This document shows, one piece after another, positions 1 to 6,045 of a stretch of DNA of 16,784 bases. The stretch is from Herminiimonas sp. (GTDB lineage Bacteria; Pseudomonadota; Gammaproteobacteria; Burkholderiales; Burkholderiaceae). The notes under the pieces were generated by a model, which saw only the letters and a list, made by a program, of their open reading frames with translations, made no database searches and was not told the DNA's origin. The stretch is taken from contig JACMQD010000030.1 of NCBI GenBank assembly GCA_014377155.1, positions 1-16,784 on the forward strand. The letters run 5' to 3'. The first letter of the stretch is position 1. Every line of letters begins with the position of its first letter. Position numbers and translations under genes: made by a program.

Positions 1-1
1 C

Positions 2-517
2 AGCAACATCCTGGCGGGTGCGCGCACGAGCAAGCGAAGCGGTATCGACCTCGATCTCGGCTGCATGTTTCAGATGGCCGACGGCACACCGGGTTGTGTG
101 CAAGCGCTGGGCAACAGCTGGGGCAATTTCAACGGCGCACCGTTCGTTCATCTGGAAGGCGACGATCGTTCCGGCGCCAACACCGAGGGTGAAAATCTGT
201 TCATCAACGGCGATCAGCTAAGCCAAATCAAGCGCATGCTGATCTTCACGTTCATCTACGAAGGTGCACCGAACTGGGCCGTCACCAACGGTGCCGTCAC
301 GATCGAGGCACCCGGCCAGGCACCGGTCGAAGTCCGACTCGACAACGGTACCGATGCCTCGATGTGCGCAATTGCGATGATTGAAAACAACGGCGGCCAG
401 TTACAAATCACCAAAGTGGTCGAATATTTTTCGCCAACACGCGCAGCCAGTGGGCATGAACTGATGAATAATCGGTTTGGTTTTGGCTTGCGTTTCAAGG
501 CGGGAACAAAGGACTGA
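2..517 (+). CDS. TerA/TerD-family (tellurium resistance / stress) protein, 5'-truncated
   Basis: This is the last 171 residues of a protein whose start lies left of the window; the frame is open from base 2 to the TGA at 515-517. It contains TerD-fold hallmarks: a GIDLDLGCMF strand, a GDDRSGANTEGEN segment with acidic residues of the type that bind Ca2+ in TerD proteins, then IKRMLIFTFIYEGAPNW and a VRLDNG segment. The order and the ending (RFGFGLRFKAG) resemble the C-terminal domain of TerA-like proteins more than short TerD/TerE. Family members are cytoplasmic and associated with tellurite and other stress resistance, but their biochemical role is poorly defined. Other ter genes would be expected upstream, outside the window. 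The family call is firm; the choice of TerA over TerD is less so. Confidence 0.8.
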   Translation, partial: SNILAGARTSKRSGIDLDLGCMFQMADGTPGCVQALGNSWGNFNGAPFVHLEGDDRSGANTEGENLFINGDQLSQIKRMLIFTFIYEGAPNWAVTNGAVTIEAPGQAPVEVRLDNGTDASMCAIAMIENNGGQLQITKVVEYFSPTRAASGHELMNNRFGFGLRFKAGTKD

Positions 518-542
518 GACGCGCGTCTCGGGCGCAAGGTTT

Positions 543-571
543 GCCGGTCCCTGCGCGCAGTCGGCTTTTTT
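543..571 (+). terminator. Probable Rho-independent terminator after the TerA-like gene
   Basis: GCCG (543-546) pairs with CGGC (562-565). The inner self-complementary CTGCGCGCAG (551-560) can extend the stem, with an asymmetric bulge. Six T residues follow (566-571). It lies 26 bp after the TerA-like stop codon, between convergent genes. The bulge makes the stem imperfect, hence the moderate confidence. Confidence 0.5.
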
Positions 572-609
572 ACCGCTGCGCGTCAGCGGTTCAGCAAATA
601 TGCACGCCG

Positions 610-1386
610 CTAGCGCCGCTGCGGCATCGAATACTTCGCAAATCCTCCATCCACCAGAATGAATTCCCCGGTGGTTTTAAGCGCGCCGGCGCACAGCCAA
701 TAGGCAGTGTCGGCCACATCTTCCGGCTGTATGGTTGCCGCCAATGGGGCCATCGACATGTAGCCCTGCCGCCGAGCCTCATACTCGTCCGCGCCCAAAC
801 CGTTTTGTAGCCACGGCGTCTCGACCATGCCCGGCCCGACTGCATTGACGCGCACCTGCGGTGCCAACGACCGGGCAAGGCCGAACGTCATCGCATTCAA
901 CGCGCCCTTCGACGCCATGTAGGCCAGACTGGACCCGACCCCCATCACGGACGCAACCGACGAAATATTGACGATGGCGGCACCCGGATTTTTTTTCAGT
1001 AACGGCGTGAAAGCACGAATCATCTGAAACGCACCGATGACATTGACGGCATAGATATTCTGGAAGTCCTCCGCCGACAAGCCCTCCAGGTCCTTTGCCG
1101 CAACGAATTTCGTCGTTCCGGCATTGTTGACCAGCGCATCGGTACGGCCCCATTTCGCTTCGACCGCGTGTGCCAGCGCACGACAGTCATCGTCCTCGGC
1201 CACATTGGCTTTCATGACGAGTACGTCTGCGCCGAAATCCCTGCATTCCTGCGCCACCGTTTCGGCCGGCAGCGGGTCACGCGAAAAATTGATCACGACG
1301 TTGTAGCCATTTTTGGCAAACAGACGCGCCGTTGCGGCGCCGATGCCGGATGATGAACCGGTTACGACTGCTACTTTTTTTTCCAT
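610..1386 (-). CDS. Short-chain dehydrogenase/reductase (SDR), FabG-like
   Basis: A 258-residue classical SDR, the usual length for the family. Visible motifs are the cofactor-binding TGSSSGIG (residues 9-16), NNAG (87-90), Asn115, and the catalytic Ser143, Tyr156 and Lys160 (YMASK). The C-terminal part has PGMVETP and VDGGF, as in FabG-type enzymes. Arg36 after the second strand suggests NADP(H) over NAD(H), which is inference. The substrate cannot be read from the sequence. The frame is open 19 codons further upstream, but the start at 1386 is chosen because TGAGGA sits just before it and the Rossmann strand begins at once (MEKKVAVVTG). It follows the glutathione S-transferase gene by 67 bp on the same strand and is probably co-transcribed with it. 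Confidence 0.9.
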   Translation of the reverse strand: MEKKVAVVTGSSSGIGAATARLFAKNGYNVVINFSRDPLPAETVAQECRDFGADVLVMKANVAEDDDCRALAHAVEAKWGRTDALVNNAGTTKFVAAKDLEGLSAEDFQNIYAVNVIGAFQMIRAFTPLLKKNPGAAIVNISSVASVMGVGSSLAYMASKGALNAMTFGLARSLAPQVRVNAVGPGMVETPWLQNGLGADEYEARRQGYMSMAPLAATIQPEDVADTAYWLCAGALKTTGEFILVDGGFAKYSMPQRR

Positions 1387-1453
1387 GTTTTCCTCAGAAC
1401 TGAAATGCTCAGTTGCCGGATGCATCAAGATCCATTGACGCACCCGGTCAGTT

Positions 1454-2062
1454 TTACTTGACCAGACCTTCCGCCTTCAGCGTCTCCTGTACTTTTGGCC
1501 GCGCGCCGACAAGCGCCATGTAGGTTTTGATACGCGGCCATGGTGCAAGGTCGATTTTGTGAATGCGGGTCCAGTTGAGTACTGTAAAGAGGTACGCATC
1601 GGCAGCACTGAAATTGTCACCCATGATGTACTGTCTGCCTTCCAACATTTGCTCGAGCGAAGTCAGGCGATGTTTAATCGTCCCCATCTGAACTTCCTTC
1701 ATTTCCGCTGTCATCGCAGGATTGAAGAGCGCGCCGATCTGTTTGTGGATTTCGGTAGCGGCAAAATTAAGCGCTGCCATCTGTTCATAGCGCTCGATCG
1801 TACCGAATGCAGGAACCAGTTTTGACTCTGGCATCTGGTCAGCCAGGTATTGACAGATGACGCCCACTTCAGTCAGCACCTTGCCATTGTCGAGCTCGAG
1901 CGCCGGCACATAGCCCTTCGGATTGACCTTCCAGAAGTCACTACCATCAGCCGTCTTTTTGTTAGGAATATCGACTTTCACCAGATCGATGGGAATGCCG
2001 GATTCGCGGGCGACGATATGCGGCGCCATCGAGCATGCGCCTGGGGAATAGTAGAGCTTCAT
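1454..2062 (-). CDS. gst: Beta-class glutathione S-transferase
   Basis: A 202-residue cytosolic GST, full length. The N-terminal thioredoxin fold begins MKLYYSPGACS with Cys10, the residue that forms the mixed disulfide with glutathione in beta-class enzymes. The VPAL segment (52-55) carries the cis-proline. His106 is also present, matching the Cys10/His106 pair known from the Proteus mirabilis beta-class enzyme. The C-terminal helical domain ends PWPRIKTYMALVGARPKVQ, typical of bacterial beta-class proteins. It should conjugate glutathione to electrophiles or act as a glutathione-dependent reductase or peroxidase; the natural substrate is unknown. AAGGAAAATCC before the ATG is a good ribosome binding site. 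It is the first gene of a likely two-gene unit with the SDR. Confidence 0.93.
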   Translation of the reverse strand: MKLYYSPGACSMAPHIVARESGIPIDLVKVDIPNKKTADGSDFWKVNPKGYVPALELDNGKVLTEVGVICQYLADQMPESKLVPAFGTIERYEQMAALNFAATEIHKQIGALFNPAMTAEMKEVQMGTIKHRLTSLEQMLEGRQYIMGDNFSAADAYLFTVLNWTRIHKIDLAPWPRIKTYMALVGARPKVQETLKAEGLVK

Positions 2063-2308
2063 GGATTTTCCTTCGCTGACAAATGGATTTTAATCGTAAC
2101 AGAAAGAGCCATTCGCCATTGCGACGCTGCGCCGATGGTGACAGGAGAATCGAAACGATCAGCGTGCGTTGCATTTTATCCGGCAACGGCGCTCGGCGTT
2201 TGTTGTCACGCCAATTCATGCGTAATTTTCACAAATTAATTAGCCAATCGTTGTACAATACACAATAGATAAATTACCAAAATATCGACTTATGAAAAGG
2301 AATCAACC

Positions 2309-3046
2309 GTGAATTGGAGCTTGTCGGGAACCGGCTGGAAGCAAGCCATTGTTGTGGGTGCGTGCTGCATTGCAGGAGCCGTGCAAGCGCAGGATCTCGG
2401 TAGCCTGTTAAAGAGCGTCTTTAACAACCGGCCGGCCGACATGATGAATCTGATCATTCAATCCGTCTCGGACGTGTCCTCAGGCAATATTAGCGCCGGT
2501 ACACCGGTGCCGGCTGATTCCGAAGGCAAAGTCGTGCTATACAGCACGTCGTGGTGTGGATACTGCAAGCGTTCCGCATCCTACATGCGGCAAAAAAATA
2601 TTCCCTTCATCGAACGTGACATCGAATCCAATGCCGCTTACAAGGCGGAATACAAACGCGCGGGCGGCAAGGGTCCCGTCCCGTTTCTGGTCTTTGGCAC
2701 ACAAACCATGCAGGGATTCAGCGAAGTGTCGATCGACCGCCATTACGCCGACTTTCAGCGCACGATGGCGAGCAGGCCTGTGAACATGGACGCGCCTGCC
2801 GCACTGATGCAACCGACACCGCAACTCGATTCAAGCGGGACACTCCTTCAATCTGGCGACATGGTCGTCGGCAAAATCGCTGGCGTCAAGGTCTATGCTC
2901 AGCCAAGCAGGACCGCGCCGAAACTGCTCGCGCTAGGTAAAACCGAAGAAGCCATTTACATGGGCGAAGAACGCGACGGACTATACCGCGTGACAACGGC
3001 GATAGGTGAGGGATGGGTGGATAAATTGCTGGTCAGGCGAAGATAA
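2309..3046 (+). CDS. Exported glutaredoxin-like protein with C-terminal SH3-like domain
   Basis: A 245-residue protein. Residues 1-27 look like a Sec signal peptide with cleavage at AVQA/Q. A VGAC or GACC lipobox reading (Cys19 or Cys20) is possible but less convincing. Residues about 73-150 form a glutaredoxin/thioredoxin fold with a CGYC active site (83-86), a cis-proline in GPVPF (122-126) and the glutaredoxin-like GFS segment (136-138). Residues about 181-245 resemble a bacterial SH3-type barrel (VGKIAGVKVYAQPS, then EGWVDKLLVRRR). The likely place of action is the periplasm, in thiol-disulfide chemistry on an unidentified partner. The start is GTG: AAAAGGA at 2295-2301 is spaced 7 nt before it, and no in-frame ATG precedes the signal peptide. 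The GTG overlaps the TGA of a six-codon reading frame starting at 2292, probably by chance. Confidence 0.82.
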   Translation: MNWSLSGTGWKQAIVVGACCIAGAVQAQDLGSLLKSVFNNRPADMMNLIIQSVSDVSSGNISAGTPVPADSEGKVVLYSTSWCGYCKRSASYMRQKNIPFIERDIESNAAYKAEYKRAGGKGPVPFLVFGTQTMQGFSEVSIDRHYADFQRTMASRPVNMDAPAALMQPTPQLDSSGTLLQSGDMVVGKIAGVKVYAQPSRTAPKLLALGKTEEAIYMGEERDGLYRVTTAIGEGWVDKLLVRRR

Positions 3047-3105
3047 CCTGTAACGATTCGATTGCAAAATGACGTACGACAATGAGCTAACGGGCGCCTG
3101 AAAAG

Positions 3106-3144
3106 CAAAAAGGATTGCAGATGAAAATCTGTAATCCTTTTTTT
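3106..3144. terminator. Bidirectional Rho-independent terminator
   Basis: A 15-bp hairpin pairs 3108-3122 with 3127-3141 around a four-base loop, with one G-T wobble. It has an A-run on the left and seven T on the right (3138-3144), so each strand reads stem plus U-tract. It lies between the plus-strand glutaredoxin gene and the minus-strand tRNA-Pro and can end transcription of both. Confidence 0.9.
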
Positions 3145-3149
3145 ATTGA

Positions 3150-3226
3150 TGGTCGGGACGGAAGGATTCGAACCTTCGACCCCCTGGACCCCATCCAGGT
3201 ACGCTACCAGGCTGCGCTACGCCCCG
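3150..3226 (-). tRNA. tRNA-Pro, anticodon GGG
   Basis: A 77-nt tRNA read on the minus strand. The acceptor stem pairs CGGGGCG with CGTCCCG (one G-U), followed by discriminator A and an encoded CCA (3150-3152). The D-arm has GCGCAGCCTGGTAGCG. The anticodon arm is CCTGG-ATGGGGT-CCAGG, giving anticodon GGG (proline codons CCC/CCU). The T-arm contains GGTTCGAATCC. All arms are intact, so it should be functional. It has its own promoter just upstream and a strong terminator 6 bp downstream, so it is a single-gene unit. Confidence 0.97.
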
Positions 3227-3237
3227 ACTGTCGGCGA

Positions 3238-3267
3238 ATTATAGCAGAGCGCGTTTATGTTTCGCCA
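3238..3267 (-). promoter_or_regulatory. Promoter of tRNA-Pro
   Basis: On the minus strand a consensus TATAAT (3238-3243) lies 11 bp before the mature tRNA 5' end and is preceded by TGC (extended -10). A weak -35, TGGCGA (3262-3267), is 18 bp further upstream. The -10 is convincing; the -35 is a poor match. Confidence 0.65.
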
Positions 3268-3292
3268 TGCCGCGCAACTGTTTTCGAAACGA

Positions 3293-4255
3293 TCAGTCGA
3301 GCTTTGCACCGATAGCGCGAATGATGGCCGCCCATTTTACCGATTCCGACGCGATCAGCGATTTAAAAACCTGCGGCGTGCCGCCGGCCGGCTCCAGGCC
3401 GGCATCGTGCAGCCGCTTTCTGACGTCGGGCATTCTCATAATTGCGTCGATTTCCCGGTTCAGCCTGTTGACGATTTCCAAGGACGTACCCGCTGGCAGC
3501 AAGACGCCATTCCATGCCATTGATTCGAAGCCCGGCAAACCCGATTCGGCCATGGTCGGTACGTCGGGAAGCAAGCTGAAGCGGCTCGCGCTCGTCACGG
3601 CAAGCGCCTTTAACTTGCCGCCTTTTACCTGCGGCATGATTACGGTCGGTACGGCAAACACCATCTGGGTCTCGCCTGCTACTACCGAAAAAGCGGCTGG
3701 CGGCGCGCCGTTATAAGGTATGTGTACGAGGTCGAGGCCTGCCATCGATTTGAACAATTCCATCGTCAGATGCGACGACGAGCCATTACCCACCGAAGCA
3801 TAGTTGAGCTTCCCAGGATTGGCTTTGGCAAGCGCAATCAGTTCACGCAGATTGTATGCCGGCACGTTTGCATTAATGGCGAGCACACTGGGTTGCGAGC
3901 TCGTGAGAATGACCGGAATCAAGTCTTTTTGCGGGTCATATGGCAGCTTGGTCAAGTACTGGGTGAATGCTAACGGGCCATTGTAGGAAAGCAGCATAGT
4001 GTAGCCATTGGCTGTGGCACGGGCGACGCTGCCGGTAGCGATCGTGCCGCCGGCGCCGGGGTTATTTTCCACGATGACCGGTTGTCCAAGACGATCCTTG
4101 AGCTTGTCGCCGATCGTACGCGCAATGATGTCGAGGGATGAGCCGCCGGGTGCGGCGACTATAAAATGTATTGGCTTGGCAGGCCACGTGTCTGCCAGTG
4201 CAGGATGCGCAATCAGGCACCATGCAGACAAGATCATTAACCAGCGTGTTTTCAT
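3293..4255 (-). CDS. Bug-family (TctC-like) periplasmic solute-binding protein
   Basis: A 320-residue tripartite tricarboxylate transporter substrate-binding protein of the Bug family, full length. Residues 1-21 are a signal peptide (MKTRWLMILSAW..., cleavage after ALA). The family signatures follow: WPAKPIHFIVAAPGGSSLDIIAR near the N terminus (Asp42 at the position that contacts ligand carboxylates), VENNPGAGG (62-70), and later the YASVGNGSSSHL and HIPYNGAPPA segments. Bug proteins bind small carboxylates or related compounds; the ligand here is unknown. No tctA or tctB membrane gene is adjacent, which is common for the many orphan Bug proteins of Burkholderiales. The open frame extends 19 codons upstream, but the start at 4255 is chosen because it begins the signal peptide and has AAAGG five bases before it. 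Confidence 0.92.
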   Translation of the reverse strand: MKTRWLMILSAWCLIAHPALADTWPAKPIHFIVAAPGGSSLDIIARTIGDKLKDRLGQPVIVENNPGAGGTIATGSVARATANGYTMLLSYNGPLAFTQYLTKLPYDPQKDLIPVILTSSQPSVLAINANVPAYNLRELIALAKANPGKLNYASVGNGSSSHLTMELFKSMAGLDLVHIPYNGAPPAAFSVVAGETQMVFAVPTVIMPQVKGGKLKALAVTSASRFSLLPDVPTMAESGLPGFESMAWNGVLLPAGTSLEIVNRLNREIDAIMRMPDVRKRLHDAGLEPAGGTPQVFKSLIASESVKWAAIIRAIGAKLD

Positions 4256-4286
4256 GCGGCCTTTGCGAAATTCAGGTAAATCCCGG

Positions 4287-4314
4287 AGAATAGCAGCTAA
4301 GCAAATAATCACAA
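4287..4314 (-). promoter_or_regulatory. Candidate promoter of the Bug gene
   Basis: On the minus strand TTGTGA (4309-4314), a 16-bp spacer and TATTCT (4287-4292) lie about 32 bp upstream of the Bug start codon. This would give a short leader containing the AAAGG ribosome binding site. Both boxes have mismatches to consensus. Confidence 0.4.
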
Positions 4315-4344
4315 TGTTCGAATTGCAATGGGCAACGCGGTTTT

Positions 4345-4363
4345 TAGTTGCCTAGGCAAGTGA
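4345..4363. promoter_or_regulatory. Palindromic operator-like site resembling the marR operator
   Basis: It contains the perfect 12-bp palindrome TTGCCTAGGCAA (4348-4359) within TAGTTGCCTAGGCAAGTGA. The left arm of the marR operator at 14066-14083 reads TAGCTGCCTAGACAGTGA, the same motif with one gap and two substitutions. It lies 34 bp upstream of the putative -35 of the Bug gene and 45-56 bp before the M14 carboxypeptidase start, a position suited to regulating either. Binding by the window's MarR protein is inference. Confidence 0.5.
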
Positions 4364-4403
4364 GGACTGCGAAAGCCGATTTGTAACGCTGGACAAGACA
4401 ATC

Positions 4404-5528
4404 ATGCCCCTAAAAATTAGCCATCAGTTCGACGCCGGTGCGATCGAGATCCTCAAAGCGGACCTGCCACAGGCAATCGATCTGAACATCCGCAAGGATT
4501 CGCACGCCGATTTCACACAGTGGTTTTATTTCCGGTTGCAAGGCGCGCGCGAGGAAGCATGCACGATCCGTTTCATGAATGCAGGGCAGTGTACTTATCC
4601 CGGCGGCTGGGAAGATTATCAGGCCGTCGCCAGTTACGATCGCTGTCACTGGTTCCGCGTGCCGACAACTTTCGATGGCAAGGTAATGACGATCAGCCAC
4701 ATGCCTGAGCATGACAGCATTTACTATGCTTATTTCGAGCCCTATTCGTGGGAGCGCCATCTCGAATTGCTGGCCAGCGTTGAAGTCTCGCCGCTGGGCC
4801 GGGTCGAAGACCTGGGCAGCACGGTCGACGGCCGCGATATCAATCTGGTGGTCATCGGTGATCCGCAGGCGCAAAAAAAAGTATGGGTCATCGCGCGGCA
4901 ACATTCGGGTGAAACCATGGCCGAATGGCTGGCCGAGGGCATGATCGATGCGCTGCTCGACGAAACCAACCCGGTGGCGCGGCGGCTCTTGCAGGATGCG
5001 GTGTTCTACATCGTGCCCAACATGAATCCGGACGGTTCGGTACGTGGGAACTTGCGTACCAATGCCGCCGGCGCCAATCTGAACCGCGAATGGATGGCGC
5101 CATCGATGGAAACCAGCCCCGAGGTTTTCGTAGTGCGTAAGCGGATGCATGAAACCGGCTGCGACCTTTTCCTGGACATCCACGGCGACGAAGCGCTGCC
5201 TTATGTGTTCATAGCCGGCAGTGAAATGTTGCGTGGCTTCAGTGACGAGCAGGCAGCGCGACAGCAGGCTTTCCTTGAAAGCTTCAAGCTGGCCAGCCCG
5301 GATTTCCAGACCGAGCACGGTTATCCGGTGAGCAAATACCAGAATGACGTGCTGACACTGGCGTCGAAATACATGGGCCACCACTTCAAGTGCGTGTCGC
5401 TGACGCTGGAAATGCCGTTCAAGGACAATGCGATCTTGCCGGATACGCTAGTGGGTTGGGACGGCGCGCGCAGTGCAAGACTGGGCGAGGCGATACTGCA
5501 GCCGATATTGCATTCGATAACGTCATGA
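4404..5528 (+). CDS. M14 zinc carboxypeptidase, cytosolic carboxypeptidase (AGBL/CCP)-like
   Basis: A 374-residue protein with an N-terminal beta-rich CCP-type domain (about 1-125, including FTQWFYFRLQGA and a YYAYFEPYSWERH segment) and a peptidase M14 domain (about 130-370). Zinc ligands are visible: His167 and Glu170 (RQHSGET) and His260 (LDIHGDE). Asn227-Arg228 (NLNREW) fits the substrate carboxylate site, and Glu336 (LTLEMPFKD) is the expected catalytic base. NPDG lies at 208-211. There is no signal peptide, so it should act in the cytoplasm. Eukaryotic relatives remove glutamates from protein tails; the bacterial substrate is unknown. The ribosome binding site is weak (GGACAAG). It is followed at 16 bp by the CYTH gene and is probably co-transcribed with it. 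Confidence 0.9.
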   Translation: MPLKISHQFDAGAIEILKADLPQAIDLNIRKDSHADFTQWFYFRLQGAREEACTIRFMNAGQCTYPGGWEDYQAVASYDRCHWFRVPTTFDGKVMTISHMPEHDSIYYAYFEPYSWERHLELLASVEVSPLGRVEDLGSTVDGRDINLVVIGDPQAQKKVWVIARQHSGETMAEWLAEGMIDALLDETNPVARRLLQDAVFYIVPNMNPDGSVRGNLRTNAAGANLNREWMAPSMETSPEVFVVRKRMHETGCDLFLDIHGDEALPYVFIAGSEMLRGFSDEQAARQQAFLESFKLASPDFQTEHGYPVSKYQNDVLTLASKYMGHHFKCVSLTLEMPFKDNAILPDTLVGWDGARSARLGEAILQPILHSITS

Positions 5529-5544
5529 TGATTGCGATGACGTG

Positions 5545-6009
5545 ATGGGGGTCGAAATCGAACGCAAGTTTTTGCTACGCGACGATCGCTGGAAGTCAGT
5601 GGGGCAGGGCGTGCTACTGCGGCAGGGTTATTTATCTTCCCACCCGGACCGCGTGGTGCGGGTGCGGATCGAAGGCGCTTTAGCGATGATGACCATCAAG
5701 GGACGCTCATCCGGTGCCCGTCGCGGCGAATGGGAATATCCGATCCCGCTTGAGGATGCGCAAATTTTCCTGGACAGCCTGTGCGAAAAACCGGTGATCG
5801 AAAAATACCGGCATCGCATTGTCTTCGACGGCATGGTGTGGGAAGTTGACGAATTCCTCGGCGAGAACACCGGGCTGGTGGTGGCCGAAGTCGAACTCAC
5901 ATCCGAAGACCAGTTATTTTGTCGTCCTGACTGGGTCGGCGATGAAGTCACCCACGATGCACGATATTTCAACGCCAATTTGCTGCGCCATCCGTTTTCC
6001 AGCTGGTAA
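5545..6009 (+). CDS. CYTH-domain protein (triphosphate tunnel metalloenzyme family)
   Basis: A 154-residue single-domain CYTH protein. The signature ExExK is at residues 4-8 (EIERK). The other charged tunnel strands are RVVRVRI (36-42), MTIKG (49-53), EWEYPIP (62-68), IEKYRHRI (85-92), WEVDEF (99-104) and AEVEL (114-118). Small bacterial members hydrolyse inorganic triphosphate or other triphosphate-containing compounds using divalent metal. A class IV adenylate cyclase role is possible but less likely for a protein of this length. The frame is also open from a GTG one codon upstream (5542); ATG 5545 is preferred because the ExExK strand follows directly. No clear ribosome binding site is visible, so translation may be coupled to the carboxypeptidase, which ends 16 bp upstream. 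Confidence 0.87.
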   Translation: MGVEIERKFLLRDDRWKSVGQGVLLRQGYLSSHPDRVVRVRIEGALAMMTIKGRSSGARRGEWEYPIPLEDAQIFLDSLCEKPVIEKYRHRIVFDGMVWEVDEFLGENTGLVVAEVELTSEDQLFCRPDWVGDEVTHDARYFNANLLRHPFSSW

Positions 6010-6012
6010 ATA

Positions 6013-6033
6013 CGGCCACTGTGCCAGTGGCCG
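6013..6033. other. Perfect stem-loop between convergent genes
   Basis: CGGCCACTG (6013-6021) and CAGTGGCCG (6025-6033) form a 9-bp GC-rich stem with a three-base loop. It fills most of the 36-bp gap between the stop codons of the CYTH gene and the DUF2863 gene. There is no T-run on either strand, so it is not a classical intrinsic terminator. It could stabilise both 3' ends or assist termination. Confidence 0.55.
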
Positions 6034-6045
6034 GGGTGCGCAGTG

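Noticed and set aside
573..590. Inverted repeat CCGCTG/CAGCGG between the TerA-like and SDR genes, considered as a terminator for the SDR gene.
   Set aside because: On the minus strand the hairpin is followed by A residues and not T, so it lacks the U-tract of an intrinsic terminator.
1387..1443. A longer SDR start at 1443, adding 19 residues.
   Set aside because: The added residues precede the Rossmann strand without any family resemblance, and a good ribosome binding site supports the start at 1386.
2222..2308. AT-rich stretch before the glutaredoxin gene with TACAAT (2254-2259) as a promoter.
   Set aside because: No acceptable -35 box occurs at 16-18 bp, and several alternative -10-like sequences are present in the same AT-rich DNA, so no single promoter can be supported.
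2292..2312. A six-codon reading frame (MKRNQP) whose TGA overlaps the GTG start of the exported glutaredoxin gene, resembling a coupled leader peptide.
   Set aside because: It has no ribosome binding site of its own, and its AAAAGGA is better explained as the ribosome binding site of the downstream GTG. A frame this short is expected by chance.
3106..3226. tRNA-Pro 3' end as a possible integration (att) site.
   Set aside because: No integrase gene, no repeated tRNA 3' fragment and no foreign-looking genes lie nearby. The tRNA is flanked directly by its terminator and a normal chromosomal gene.
4410..5384. A long minus-strand open frame (324 codons) opposite the M14 carboxypeptidase gene.
   Set aside because: It is antisense to a gene with intact catalytic residues and its translation resembles no known family. 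It is a by-product of codon bias.
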